From NCBI GenBank assembly GCA_017948555.1, contig JAFMYY010000006.1, positions 62,001-126,000 on the forward strand: a stretch of 64,000 nucleotides of DNA, given 5' to 3'. Both the position numbers and the translations under genes were made by a program. Source of the DNA: Cesiribacteraceae bacterium YIM B00369. Its GTDB lineage: Bacteria; Bacteroidota; Bacteroidia; Cytophagales; Cyclobacteriaceae. Shown here piece after piece: positions 1-7,620 of this stretch (position 1 is the first letter of the stretch; each line of letters begins with the position of its first letter). The notes under the pieces are model-generated. The model was given only the letters and a program-made list of their open reading frames with translations, was not told the origin of the DNA and did no database searches.

Positions 1-7
1 AAATATC

Positions 8-526
8 CTAATTCTGTGCCTGAACCTGCCTGATAAGACTTTCTGCCGTCGGGAACACTTCTCCTAAAGTATTGAATACCAAAGGAGCAAAAGGTTCCAG
101 GATCGGGTAAACCCTGGAGCCTGACAGAGAGTCAGGAGGAAGTTGGATTTCAAGGGCAGTCAGGAGCCAGATCAGTACACTTATAGCCAGCGCCCATTTG
201 AATAAGCCTATAATTGCTCCCGCAAGACTGTCGAAAGTACCAAAGAAAGTCATGTCCAGCACCTTTTTCAATGCTTTTCCCATCAGGTTAAACCCGATTA
301 CTATTGCCGCAAATAACAACAGGAAAGCTACGTAAGGCAGGAGGTTTTCATCGATAAATTCCTGGTCTTTCAGCAGCTCCACAGCCCAGTGGAGTAGCTT
401 GAAGCCAACTATCAGAGCTACAAAAAAGGCAAGGATGCCGATAATCTCCAGCAGCATGCCTTTCGTGTAGCCTTTATAGGCCCCTAACAGGAGTAACAGC
501 AATATTATAACATCAACGATACTCAA
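8..526 (-). CDS. cvpA: CvpA family inner-membrane protein
   Basis: This 172-residue protein belongs to the CvpA family, whose members support colicin V export in enteric bacteria and envelope integrity elsewhere; their molecular activity is unknown. Four hydrophobic segments are visible (about residues 5-22, 26-50, 62-82 and 105-125), followed by a short soluble tail. The frame opens with TTG at 524-526, directly abutting the stop codon of the YqeY gene (527-529), so the two are almost certainly cotranscribed and probably translationally coupled. The first internal ATG (residue 24) would remove the first membrane segment, which is why the TTG is preferred. The family assignment rests on overall hydrophobic pattern and the N-terminal DVIILLLLLLGAYKGYTKG signature. 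Confidence 0.88.
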   Translation of the reverse strand: MSIVDVIILLLLLLGAYKGYTKGMLLEIIGILAFFVALIVGFKLLHWAVELLKDQEFIDENLLPYVAFLLLFAAIVIGFNLMGKALKKVLDMTFFGTFDSLAGAIIGLFKWALAISVLIWLLTALEIQLPPDSLSGSRVYPILEPFAPLVFNTLGEVFPTAESLIRQVQAQN

Positions 527-985
527 TTATCCCTGTTCTGATAACATGCTTTTTACCAATGCCGAAATAGCTTTACCGTCAGCTCTGCCAGCCATATTTT
601 TGGTGGCATTTCCCATTACCTTTCCCATATCCTGCGGGCCTTTGGCCTGAGTTTGTTCAATTATCTTTTTCAGTTCCTCACGCATTTCATCTTCACTCAG
701 CTGCTGAGGAAGGTATCTTTCAATAATCTTCAGTTCAGCCTCTTCCTTTTCTGCTAAATCATCTCTGCCCTGCTCCTGGTATATTCCTAAAGATTCCCGG
801 CGCTGATTTGCTGCTTTGGTAAGGAGCTTAAGCTCTGTTTCAGGTAACAGCTCTTCCTGGGCGCCTTTTTCAGTTTCTGCCAGCAGGATCATTGATTTTA
901 TGGCTCTGAGTGCGCGCAACTCATCTTTCTCTTTGTTGCGCATGGCTGTTTTAATATCTTCGTCTATCTGTAGCTTTAATGACAT
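527..985 (-). CDS. GatB/YqeY domain protein
   Basis: This 152-residue protein is a stand-alone YqeY domain, the C-terminal tRNA-binding-like domain of the GatB amidotransferase subunit. Visible family features are the N-terminal LKLQIDEDIKTAMRNKEKDE segment, the central ERYLPQQLSEDEMREEL segment and the C-terminal GKVMGNATKNMAGRADGKAI motif. Stand-alone YqeY proteins are thought to act on tRNA-dependent amidotransferase function, but no activity is established. The ATG is at 983-985 and a good promoter match lies 40 bases upstream (1025-1052). It is the first gene of a two-gene unit with cvpA. Confidence 0.92.
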   Translation of the reverse strand: MSLKLQIDEDIKTAMRNKEKDELRALRAIKSMILLAETEKGAQEELLPETELKLLTKAANQRRESLGIYQEQGRDDLAEKEEAELKIIERYLPQQLSEDEMREELKKIIEQTQAKGPQDMGKVMGNATKNMAGRADGKAISALVKSMLSEQG

Positions 986-1024
986 ACTCTTTCAGGATTT
1001 AAATTCAATTCTGTACCTTCGTAA

Positions 1025-1052
1025 CAAATTTATGGAATAAAGTCTTTACAAA
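1025..1052 (-). promoter_or_regulatory. Bacteroidota-type promoter of yqeY-cvpA
   Basis: Read on the minus strand, TTTG (1052-1049) is followed after 16 bases by TAAATTTG (1032-1025), a full match to the Bacteroidota -7 consensus TAnnTTTG. The spacer is a little shorter than the usual 19-21. The predicted transcript would start about 34 bases before the yqeY ATG. Confidence 0.5.
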
Positions 1053-1123
1053 AAAACCTGTATACATATAAACGGTGCTATAGCCGTTAATTGCAAATGC
1101 AGGGACTAATATTGTGCCAGCTT

Positions 1124-1837
1124 ATGACAAAGCTTAGTGTAAATATAAATAAAATCGCCACCCTCCGGAACTCCCGGGGAGGCAGTAAACCCGATGTTTT
1201 GCAGGTAGCTCTTGATTGTGAGCGGTTTGGAGCTCAGGGAATTACCGTTCATCCAAGGCCCGATGAACGCCATATCCGGTACAGCGATGTAATGGAACTG
1301 AAGGATGCTGTAAGCACCGAGTTTAATATAGAAGGTTACCCTGATGAGCGGTATATGCGCATTATTGAAGAGGTGCGCCCTGCTCAGGCCACCCTTGTGC
1401 CGGACCCGCCACATGTGCTTACTTCCAATGCAGGCTGGGATACACATGCGCACAGGGAGCGGCTGCAGGATATTATTGCCACTATTAAAGGCTGGGGTGT
1501 ACGCACCTCTGTTTTTGTAGAGCCTGAAGAGCAAATGGTTGAGGGGGCCGCTCAATGTGGTGCCGACAGAATAGAACTTTATACCGAGGGTTACGCCCGT
1601 GCGTATGGGGAGAATAAAGCAGATGCGGTTAAGCCATATTTCAATGCTGCTTACAGGGCAAAGGCATTGGGTATTGGTATAAATGCAGGGCATGATCTTG
1701 ATCTCTATAACCTGGCGTTCCTTAAAGAAAATATTCCTTTTATGGATGAAGTTTCAATCGGGCATGCCCTCATCAGCGATGCTTTATATTACGGTCTGGA
1801 AAAAACCATTCAGATGTACCTGGCGAAGCTGAAGTGA
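1124..1837 (+). CDS. pdxJ: Pyridoxine 5'-phosphate synthase
   Basis: PdxJ condenses 1-deoxyxylulose 5-phosphate with 3-amino-2-oxopropyl phosphate to give pyridoxine 5'-phosphate, the last ring-closing step of the DXP-dependent vitamin B6 pathway. The 237-residue product has the family landmarks: [16 protein letters not shown] (residues 5-20), [13 protein letters not shown] (about 40-52, containing the active-site histidine), NIEGYP with the catalytic glutamate, and the C-terminal GINAGHDL phosphate-binding loop. The frame can be extended upstream to a TTG at 1091, but homologs start at the [10 protein letters not shown] position, so the ATG at 1124 is chosen. It is followed after 49 bases by an alpha/beta hydrolase. 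Confidence 0.96.
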   Translation: MTKLSVNINKIATLRNSRGGSKPDVLQVALDCERFGAQGITVHPRPDERHIRYSDVMELKDAVSTEFNIEGYPDERYMRIIEEVRPAQATLVPDPPHVLTSNAGWDTHAHRERLQDIIATIKGWGVRTSVFVEPEEQMVEGAAQCGADRIELYTEGYARAYGENKADAVKPYFNAAYRAKALGIGINAGHDLDLYNLAFLKENIPFMDEVSIGHALISDALYYGLEKTIQMYLAKLK

Positions 1838-1886
1838 GGCAGGGGGTAATTTTTCATTTAAAATTCATCATTTTTAATCTATTTTT

Positions 1887-2651
1887 ATGAAGTTAGCATA
1901 CCAGGAAACAGGTGAGGGGGAGGCAATTATTATATTGCATGGTCTTTTCGGATCATCAGATAACTGGCTGAGCATAGCCAAAGAATTGAGCAGCAGTTAT
2001 AAAATCTATCTTTTAGACCAGCGGAATCATGGGGATTCCCCGCATACAGATGATTTTTCGTATGCAGCAATGGCCGGCGACCTCGCTGAGTTTATTGAGG
2101 AGCACCAGATAAAGAATCCGATAGTAATGGGGCACTCAATGGGAGGTAAAACAGTAATGAGGTTTGCGCTGGAGCACCCTGAACTATTACAAAAGCTGGT
2201 GGTGGTTGATATTGCTCCCCGCCATTACCCGCCCCACCATCAAACAATTTTAGCAGGCCTGAAGTCGATAGATGTGGAAAGCCTGAAATCAAGAAAGGAC
2301 GCCGATAATGCCCTGGGGGAATATATAAAAGAGCCAGGTGTAAGGCAGTTTCTGTTAAAGAACCTGGGCAGGAGTAAGCAGGGTGGCTATGAATGGAAGA
2401 TGAACCTTTCTGTAATTGATGAAAAAATTGAAAATGTAGGCGAAGCTACTCCTGATACGAAAAGTTTTGAAAAGCCTGTCCTTTTTATCAATGGAGCTAC
2501 TTCGGATTACATTAAAAAAGCAGATGAGGAAATGATCCATAAAATTTTTCCTCAGGCTGTTATCCGGACCATAAAAGGGGCAGGGCATTGGGTGCATGCC
2601 GAAAAGCCTGTGGAGTTTGTTGATATTCTGACATCCTTTATCAGCGAATAA
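1887..2651 (+). CDS. Alpha/beta hydrolase (YbfF-like esterase)
   Basis: This 254-residue protein is a single-domain alpha/beta hydrolase. The oxyanion-hole motif HGLFGSSDNW is at residues 18-27, the nucleophile elbow GHSMGG at 82-87 (Ser84), a candidate acid in the INGATSDY segment near residue 207, and the catalytic histidine in GAGHWVH near 233. The pattern matches YbfF-type esterases that hydrolyse short acyl esters or thioesters; the physiological substrate is unknown. It follows pdxJ closely and its stop codon directly abuts the stop codon of the convergent DUF2905 gene, leaving no intergenic DNA between them. Confidence 0.9.
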   Translation: MKLAYQETGEGEAIIILHGLFGSSDNWLSIAKELSSSYKIYLLDQRNHGDSPHTDDFSYAAMAGDLAEFIEEHQIKNPIVMGHSMGGKTVMRFALEHPELLQKLVVVDIAPRHYPPHHQTILAGLKSIDVESLKSRKDADNALGEYIKEPGVRQFLLKNLGRSKQGGYEWKMNLSVIDEKIENVGEATPDTKSFEKPVLFINGATSDYIKKADEEMIHKIFPQAVIRTIKGAGHWVHAEKPVEFVDILTSFISE

Positions 2652-2873
2652 TCAGCGAAAGCGATTAATAAAATAAAAAATAAGGGATAAGAGAATGCTG
2701 AGGATAATGCTGGTAGCCATCGGGAAATAGAAGGTGAAGTTTTTCTTTTTTACCACTATATCGCCCGGCATTTTTCCAATAAAAGGAATGCGGTCGGAGA
2801 AATATAGCAGCAGGCCTGCAATAATAAGCAGGCTGCCAATAATAAGAAGTGTTTTTCCAAGCTGGTGCGGCAT
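2652..2873 (-). CDS. DUF2905 family small membrane protein
   Basis: This 73-residue protein has two membrane segments (about residues 7-25 and 48-70) separated by the conserved soluble loop with the sequence RIPFIGKMPGDIVVKKKNF, which is diagnostic for DUF2905. The function of the family is unknown. The gene is convergent with the hydrolase, with the two stop codons touching at 2651/2652, and its upstream side runs straight into a 7-bp tandem repeat tract. Confidence 0.9.
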   Translation of the reverse strand: MPHQLGKTLLIIGSLLIIAGLLLYFSDRIPFIGKMPGDIVVKKKNFTFYFPMATSIILSILLSLIFYFINRFR

Positions 2874-2883
2874 ATGTATAGAA

Positions 2884-2939
2884 GAATTAAGAATTAAGAA
2901 TTAAGAATTAAGAATTAAGAATTAAGAATTAAGAATTAA
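2884..2939. repeat. 7-bp tandem repeat (GAATTAA)8
   Basis: Eight perfect head-to-tail copies of GAATTAA fill 2884-2939, immediately upstream of the DUF2905 gene on the minus strand. The unit resembles the TTCTTAATTC-type text at about 14386-14428. The tract may vary in length by slippage, and it lies where the DUF2905 promoter would be expected. Confidence 0.95.
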
Positions 2940-2996
2940 TATTTCTTGATAGAATAAAATAAAGTAATTAATTCAATAAACAGGCTTTCTGTTTCT

Positions 2997-3062
2997 CCGG
3001 TCTCATATCTATTGTCTATTGTCTCAAATCTCATGTCTCAAATTAAAACCCCATGTCTCATA
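2997..3062. repeat. Degenerate TCTCAtgTCTCA repeat tract
   Basis: A run of loosely repeated units of the form TCTCAtaTCTatTGTCTat and TCTCAaaTCTCATGTCTCA occupies this stretch. The final unit, CATGTCTCA, contains the ATG of the downstream methylase gene (3053). Related text recurs at 13848-13910, 14354-14385, 41549-41585 and 41642-41690, so this is a dispersed family. Confidence 0.8.
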
Positions 3063-3757
3063 AAGGAATATTATTTTTAATTCCTTCGGTAATAGCCGAA
3101 AATACGGAAAAGCAAGTGCTTACACCACAGATTCTGGAGGTTTGTCAGCATACAAAAATTTTTCTCGTAGAAAACATTCGTACGGCCAGGCGGTTTATTA
3201 GTAGTTTGGGATTGGGGATTCCTATTCCTGAGCTGCAGTTTTCCCTGTTAGATAAGAATACTCCGGATAAGGAGGTGCCGGAATTGTTGCAGCCCCTTTT
3301 GAATGGAAATGATGTGGGGGTAATTTCAGAGGCAGGTTGCCCGGGGGTGGCCGATCCCGGTGCCAGGGCTGTTGCCTGGGCGCATAAGAACGGGATAAAA
3401 GTCGTTCCTATGGTGGGTCCTTCATCTATTTTACTTGCTCTTATGGCATCGGGCTTTAGCGGGCAGCGGTTTGCCTTTCATGGATACCTTCCTTTAAAAG
3501 GACCTGAGCGGGTGCAGGCTATAAAACGGCTGGAGCGCGAGGCGCAGGGTGGGCAAACCCAGATTTTTATGGAAACGCCCTACCGTAATAACCAGCTGCT
3601 TGCAGATATTGTGCAGCATTGCCAGGGAGGTACAGGCTTATGTATTGCCAGGGGGGTAACAGGAGAGCAGGAGTATATAAAAACGCTTACTGTTTCGTCC
3701 TGGAAAAAAGAAAAAATTGACTTACATAAAATTCCTGCTATATTTCTGTTGGGCTGA
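3053..3757 (+). CDS. RsmI-like tetrapyrrole-methylase-fold SAM-dependent methyltransferase
   Basis: This 234-residue protein has the tetrapyrrole (corrin/porphyrin) methylase fold of the RsmI family but is clearly distinct from the orthodox RsmI encoded at 14446. The N-terminal strand reads GILFLIPSVIA rather than LVPTPIGNLEDIT. The AEDTRTSGKLL motif is replaced by VENIRTARRFI. The SAM loop ISEAGCPGVADPG (about residues 92-104) and METPYRN are retained. It therefore probably binds SAM and methylates a different substrate; that substrate is not known. The start ATG sits inside the last unit of a repeat tract. metK, which makes SAM, lies directly downstream on the same strand, although a separate promoter element intervenes. 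Confidence 0.85.
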   Translation: MSHKGILFLIPSVIAENTEKQVLTPQILEVCQHTKIFLVENIRTARRFISSLGLGIPIPELQFSLLDKNTPDKEVPELLQPLLNGNDVGVISEAGCPGVADPGARAVAWAHKNGIKVVPMVGPSSILLALMASGFSGQRFAFHGYLPLKGPERVQAIKRLEREAQGGQTQIFMETPYRNNQLLADIVQHCQGGTGLCIARGVTGEQEYIKTLTVSSWKKEKIDLHKIPAIFLLG

Positions 3758-3841
3758 ACAGGAGTCGGGCAATGGTAGTTATGTTGCCTGAAGGCATTTT
3801 TGACTGTTTTTTTTTATATTTTATTGTTGTTCAAATTCTTT

Positions 3842-3849
3842 TAAATTTG
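3842..3849 (+). promoter_or_regulatory. -7 element of metK promoter
   Basis: TAAATTTG is an exact match to TAnnTTTG and ends 32 bases before the metK ATG. A TTG at 3824-3826 is 15 bases upstream, closer than the usual -33 spacing, so the -33 element is uncertain. Confidence 0.45.
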
Positions 3850-3881
3850 ATCTTCTTTTTAAACCATTAAATTTTTGCTCT

Positions 3882-5192
3882 ATGTCATACCTATTCACTT
3901 CAGAATCTGTGTCTGAAGGACATCCGGATAAAATTGCGGACCAGATCTCTGATGCTATCCTTGACGCCATGCTGGCTCAGGACCCTCATTCACGCGTTGC
4001 CTGCGAAACTTTTGTAACTACAGGACTTGTAGTGGTTGGTGGCGAAGTTACCACCAAAGCTTATGTGGAAATTCCGGATGTGGTGCGGGAAACCATTAAA
4101 AAGATCGGATACACCGAGGATGATTATAAATTTGATGCTGAATCCTGTGGTGTAATGGTAACGCTTCACTCTCAGTCGCCGGATATTGCCCAGGGGGTTG
4201 ATGAAGGTGATGATAAGGAGCAGGGAGCCGGCGACCAGGGAATGATGTTCGGGTATGCGACCAAAGAGACTCCTGAATATATGCCTATGGCGCTTGCGTA
4301 TTCGCACCGGTTGGTTAAGCGTCTTTCCGATATCCGCAAGCAGGAACCTCAGTTAATGCCTTATCTGCGCCCGGACTCAAAAGCCCAGGTAACCATTGAG
4401 TATGATGATAATGACCAGCCAAAGCGTGTCCATACTGTAGTGGTTTCCACGCAGCACGACGATTTTATTAAGCCTTCGGGCAACGATAAAAACGCCCGCT
4501 TAGAAGCTGACCGTAAAATGCTGGATAAAATACGTGTCGATGTAATTCAGCATGTTGTAAAAAAAGTTGTTCCTGAGCACCTGCTCGACGATAAAACTGT
4601 ATTCCACATTAACCCAACAGGTAAATTTGTAATAGGTGGTCCTCATGGGGATGCCGGTTTAACAGGTCGTAAAATTATTGTAGATACCTACGGTGGAAAA
4701 GGTGCTCATGGTGGTGGTGCATTCTCCGGTAAGGATTCTTCCAAGGTAGACCGTAGTGCTGCTTATGCCGCACGCCACATTGCTAAAAACCTTGTAGCTG
4801 CAGGTGTAACGGAGGAAGCTCTTGTGCAGGTAGCTTATGCTATTGGTGTTGCTGACCCGGTATCGCTGAATGTGAATACTTATGGTAAGGCAAAGGTGGA
4901 TATGTCCGATCCGCAGATCAGCGAAGTAATCAGTAAGCTTTTTGATATGCGCCCGAAAGCTATTGTGGAGCGTTTTAACCTTAAAACGCCTATATTTAGC
5001 GAAACAGCTGCGTATGGACACATGGGCCGCGAGGCACATAAAAAGCAGGTTGAGCTCCAGATAGTGGAAGTAGAGGAAAATGATCAGGAAAAGCGTGAAG
5101 TGCGCAGGAAAGAGAAGAGAGAGCTTGAGTTCTTCGGCTGGGAAAGGCTTGATTATGTAGATAAAATAAAAGAAGCTTTTGGATTAAAGTAG
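3882..5192 (+). CDS. metK: S-adenosylmethionine synthetase
   Basis: MetK makes S-adenosylmethionine from methionine and ATP in the cytoplasm. The 436-residue product starts with [21 protein letters not shown], containing the ATP-binding GHPDK (residues 13-17). It also has the methionine-loop segment [12 protein letters not shown], the [23 protein letters not shown] region and the P-loop-like [16 protein letters not shown]. It is somewhat longer than the roughly 385 residues of the E. coli enzyme; part of the surplus is a charged segment ([18 protein letters not shown]) near the C-terminus. No SAM riboswitch fold was recognised upstream. A strong terminator follows at 5261-5296. Confidence 0.98.
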   Translation: MSYLFTSESVSEGHPDKIADQISDAILDAMLAQDPHSRVACETFVTTGLVVVGGEVTTKAYVEIPDVVRETIKKIGYTEDDYKFDAESCGVMVTLHSQSPDIAQGVDEGDDKEQGAGDQGMMFGYATKETPEYMPMALAYSHRLVKRLSDIRKQEPQLMPYLRPDSKAQVTIEYDDNDQPKRVHTVVVSTQHDDFIKPSGNDKNARLEADRKMLDKIRVDVIQHVVKKVVPEHLLDDKTVFHINPTGKFVIGGPHGDAGLTGRKIIVDTYGGKGAHGGGAFSGKDSSKVDRSAAYAARHIAKNLVAAGVTEEALVQVAYAIGVADPVSLNVNTYGKAKVDMSDPQISEVISKLFDMRPKAIVERFNLKTPIFSETAAYGHMGREAHKKQVELQIVEVEENDQEKREVRRKEKRELEFFGWERLDYVDKIKEAFGLK

Positions 5193-5260
5193 GATAAGTT
5201 TAAAGCAGGAAATTGTTGATGACAGTGACTGTTTTAATAAAAGATAATTTTCAAATCAAA

Positions 5261-5296
5261 AGAGCGGTGCAGTAGTTTTTCTGTACCGCTCTTTTT
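5261..5296 (+). terminator. Rho-independent terminator after metK
   Basis: A 12-base stem, AGAGCGGTGCAG (5261-5272) paired with CTGTACCGCTCT (5281-5292) with one G-T pair, is followed by a T run. Confidence 0.85.
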
Positions 5297-5425
5297 GTGT
5301 TTCCGCATTGCTGAAGGGTGCTTTAGAATATTTTTTATTTATTTCAGATGTGATTTAATGTTGAAATCTTGCTTGTTTTCCTGTCGGCTGGCTTATACTT
5401 TTATAGTAGATAAAAAATGTAGATA

Positions 5426-5845
5426 ATGGAGGCGAGGGAAATTTTGAAGACAAGTGTTGTGACACTCAGGTATCATAAGCAATACAAGTTGGTGTATCTT
5501 ACCTGGCATTCTAAGGGTGGTTTATCTCTGCAAGCCTACAAAGAGCCTTTTGAGTTCCTGGCAGAGAGGTCAGATTTGCCGGTTCTGGGGATTTTATCAG
5601 ATAACCGGAATCAGGGCATTGTAGGTACTCAGTTGCGGAGCTGGCTGCAGAAGGTTGGGACTCCAAAGGCTGTGGCAAGAGGGTTAAAGTGCTATTTTGC
5701 CGTCATTGATGGCAATGTTTTTAAAAAATACTACATCAATACTATTTTTAAATTACTGGAAGGGAAAGGGTTGGAGTTGAAGGCTTTTCAGGATTTTGAT
5801 GAGGCTGAGCGCGGAATCAAAACAGCTGTTTCAAAGTTTTTATAA
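5426..5845 (+). CDS. STAS-like (SpoIIAA-like) single-domain protein
   Basis: This 139-residue cytoplasmic protein has no signal or membrane segment. Its pattern is beta strands (VTLRYHKQYKLVYLTWHSKGG), a helix, the segment PVLGILSDNRNQGIVGTQL, then GLKCYFAVIDGNVFKKYYINTIFKL and LELKAFQDFDEAERGI. This resembles the single-domain SpoIIAA/STAS-like proteins common in Bacteroidota, in which the LLSDNRN-like strand and the terminal F.d.eeA helix are typical. Such domains usually sense a ligand or partner protein, but no specific role can be given. A weak promoter candidate, TTG-N18-TATACTTT, lies at 5373-5401. Hairpin terminators on both sides show it is a monocistronic unit. Confidence 0.6.
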   Translation: MEAREILKTSVVTLRYHKQYKLVYLTWHSKGGLSLQAYKEPFEFLAERSDLPVLGILSDNRNQGIVGTQLRSWLQKVGTPKAVARGLKCYFAVIDGNVFKKYYINTIFKLLEGKGLELKAFQDFDEAERGIKTAVSKFL

Positions 5846-5870
5846 AGGTTGTGGAATGAATATAATAAAG

Positions 5871-5905
5871 AAGCGGTACCGGGGCAATGTCCTGGTACCG
5901 CTTTT
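5871..5905 (+). terminator. Rho-independent terminator
   Basis: AAGCGGTACC (5871-5880) pairs perfectly with GGTACCGCTT (5893-5902) and is followed by T-rich sequence. It ends the STAS-like gene and separates it from the convergent hpf gene. Confidence 0.8.
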
Positions 5906-6028
5906 GTTTGTGCAGTAAATCCTGTTGTGGCAGTGGGGTTTTTATTGTTTTAAATATACAATACGCCATAATAGCTTGATGCCCGTGCTGTACAGGATTT
6001 TGAGTACATTTCTTTACTAATTGCTCAT

Positions 6029-6328
6029 TTATTGAGCGGCTTGCTTTCCTTTGATCTTCTTTATCTGCTTCCTTACCGCTTCCACGCAGGCATCCACAGC
6101 AGCTTCAAAAGATTTAGCCTGCTCCACTGCAAAAGGTGAGCTTCCGGGAATCTTGATTTTTAATTCAGCTACCGCATTTTCTTCTGTATTGTTGTTGCTT
6201 CTTTTCAGGTAAACTTCTCCTTCAATAATATTATCGTAGAAGGTTTCAAGCTTGTCTACTTTCTTCTGGATAAAAGCATTAAGATTTTCATCTACGTCGC
6301 TGTGAATGTAATGAATGTATAGCTTCAT
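6029..6328 (-). CDS. hpf: Ribosome hibernation promoting factor, short form
   Basis: This 99-residue protein is a short HPF/RaiA-type factor. It binds the 30S A and P sites when growth slows and, in the short form, promotes 100S dimers. Visible features are the beta-alpha-beta start MKLYIHYIHSDVDENLNAFIQKK (residues 1-23), the strand EGEVYLKRSN, the AELKIKIPGSSPFAVE strand pair, and the basic C-terminal helix AVRKQIKKIKGK. It lacks the C-terminal dimerisation domain of long HPF. It lies 35 bases downstream of the tyrosine recombinase gene, in the order rpsU-xer-hpf that is common in Bacteroidota, so it is probably the last gene of that unit. Confidence 0.93.
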   Translation of the reverse strand: MKLYIHYIHSDVDENLNAFIQKKVDKLETFYDNIIEGEVYLKRSNNNTEENAVAELKIKIPGSSPFAVEQAKSFEAAVDACVEAVRKQIKKIKGKQAAQ

Positions 6329-6363
6329 AACTGGACTATGTTTAATAGTTTAATAAAAATAAT

Positions 6364-7245
6364 TTACGCCTTCGGATGAGCCTGTTCAAAGATCTTCCGA
6401 AGTTTTTCTAATGAATTATGTGTATACACCTGGGTGGCAGCCAGACTTGTGTGGCCTAATAAATCCTTCACTGCGTTCAGGTCTGCCCCCTTATCTAAAA
6501 GGTGTGTTGCAAAAGTATGACGTAAAACATGGGGACTTTGTTTGTCGGAGCTGGTAAAACTGCCCAGGTATTTTTTTACCAGGCGGTAAATAAACATCGG
6601 GTATCCCTGCTCCCCTTTGTCGGTAAGTATCAGGTAAGGAGGGGTGTTGGAGCCAAATAATTTTTCTTTTTCCAACAGGTAGTTCTTAATAACAGCCTGA
6701 ATGGAAGAGGGAAGGGGAATTGCTCTTTCTTTGTTCCTTTTTCCCAGAACACGAATGGTGCCTTCATACAAGTTAACATCGTATGTTTTGAGTTCAAGCA
6801 ATTCTGCAAGGCGGATTCCTGTGGCGTAAAGCATTTCAAGTACAAGCCTGTCGCGGCTGCCTGAGAAATTTGCAGGGAAAGGGAATTGATCAAGCAGCTG
6901 AATCAGCTCTTTTTCCTGTACGAAATGAGGTAAACTTTTGGGTGTTTTTAAGGATTTAACACGTACTGTAGGGTCTTCGGAGATCTCTTCTCTTTTTAGC
7001 AGGAATTTGTAAAACGAGCGGAGGGTGGCAATTTTACGATTAATGCTTTTGGGTTGAAGTTTTTCTTCTACCAGGGAAATAATCCAGGCACGGATGTCGG
7101 CATGGGAGGCACTAATAACACTGCTGTCGGGGAGGGTGGTTTGAAGAAACTCTTCAAACTGGCTGAGATCATTCCGGTACGAAGTAAGGGTATGGGCGCT
7201 GTAGCGCTTTTCGTAAGCCAGGTATCTGATAAAATTATTGATCAT
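6364..7245 (-). CDS. xerC: Tyrosine recombinase XerC/XerD
   Basis: This 293-residue site-specific recombinase resolves chromosome dimers at dif during division. The N-terminal SAM-like core-binding domain spans about residues 1-85 (MINNFIRYLAYEKRYSAHTL) and the catalytic domain about 105-290. The full active site is present: Arg145 in ATGIRLAELL, Lys169 in LGKRN, His239 and Arg242 in PHVLRHTFATHLL, His265 in LLGHTSLAATQVYTH, and the nucleophile Tyr274. The frame extends upstream to a GTG at 7263, but the ATG at 7245 matches the family N-terminus. XerC versus XerD cannot be settled without the second recombinase of the genome. No attachment site, transposase or integron feature is nearby, so it is a housekeeping copy. 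Confidence 0.93.
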   Translation of the reverse strand: MINNFIRYLAYEKRYSAHTLTSYRNDLSQFEEFLQTTLPDSSVISASHADIRAWIISLVEEKLQPKSINRKIATLRSFYKFLLKREEISEDPTVRVKSLKTPKSLPHFVQEKELIQLLDQFPFPANFSGSRDRLVLEMLYATGIRLAELLELKTYDVNLYEGTIRVLGKRNKERAIPLPSSIQAVIKNYLLEKEKLFGSNTPPYLILTDKGEQGYPMFIYRLVKKYLGSFTSSDKQSPHVLRHTFATHLLDKGADLNAVKDLLGHTSLAATQVYTHNSLEKLRKIFEQAHPKA

Positions 7246-7306
7246 GTTAGTACTGTGTTGCACAGTACCAACATAATCAAAATTTTTTGAAAAAGCTTAT
7301 TGCAGC

Positions 7307-7501
7307 TTATGAATTTTGGTTGCGATACGTTTTTTGAATGTATGCAGCCTTAATTTTTTCAGTACGGCGGGTTATAGAAGGCTTTTCGAAATAGGTTCTG
7401 CCACGAAGCTCGCGCAATACACCTGTACGTTCGAATTTCTTCTTAAATCTTTTAAGAGCCTTTTCGATAGACTCGTTGTCTTTTATGTTTACTACGATCA
7501 T
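7307..7501 (-). CDS. rpsU: 30S ribosomal protein bS21
   Basis: This 64-residue basic protein is bS21, a component of the 30S platform close to the 3' end of 16S rRNA. The sequence MIVVNIKDNESIEKALKRFK, RELRGRTYFEKPSITRR and the basic tail are typical. The ATG at 7499-7501 is preceded by an exceptionally strong Shine-Dalgarno sequence (7511-7518) at 9-base spacing, unlike almost every other gene in this window. In Bacteroidota the anti-Shine-Dalgarno is sequestered on the ribosome with the help of bS21, so this site is expected to give bS21 autoregulation. It leads the rpsU-xer-hpf unit, with 61 bases before xer. Confidence 0.97.
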   Translation of the reverse strand: MIVVNIKDNESIEKALKRFKKKFERTGVLRELRGRTYFEKPSITRRTEKIKAAYIQKTYRNQNS

Positions 7502-7510
7502 TTGTTATAC

Positions 7511-7518
7511 ACCTCCTT
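7511..7518 (-). promoter_or_regulatory. Strong Shine-Dalgarno site of rpsU
   Basis: Read on the minus strand, AAGGAGGT ends 9 bases before the rpsU ATG, giving an eight-base complement to the 16S rRNA 3' end. The other starts in the window have at most short purine stretches. A full site here fits the known exception for bS21 genes in Bacteroidota, where free or bS21-deficient ribosomes would translate this mRNA preferentially. Confidence 0.85.
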
Positions 7519-7620
7519 CCGGAACGGCTGCAAAATTGTATTTAAATTTTATAATAAACAAATATTTACCATCAGGGCAAAAAATATATTTTCATGGGCT
7601 TAAATTGCCGTTAAAATCAA

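Noticed and set aside
2884-2939. CRISPR-like repeat array
   Set aside because: The unit is only 7 bases with no spacers and there are no cas genes in the window; it is a simple tandem repeat.
3758-3881. Possible SAM riboswitch in front of metK
   Set aside because: The 124 bases upstream are mostly T-rich with no paired helices of a SAM riboswitch class; only a -7 promoter element was seen.
6364-7263. Integrase of a mobile element
   Set aside because: The recombinase lies in the common rpsU-xer-hpf housekeeping context with no attachment repeats, cargo or transposition genes nearby.
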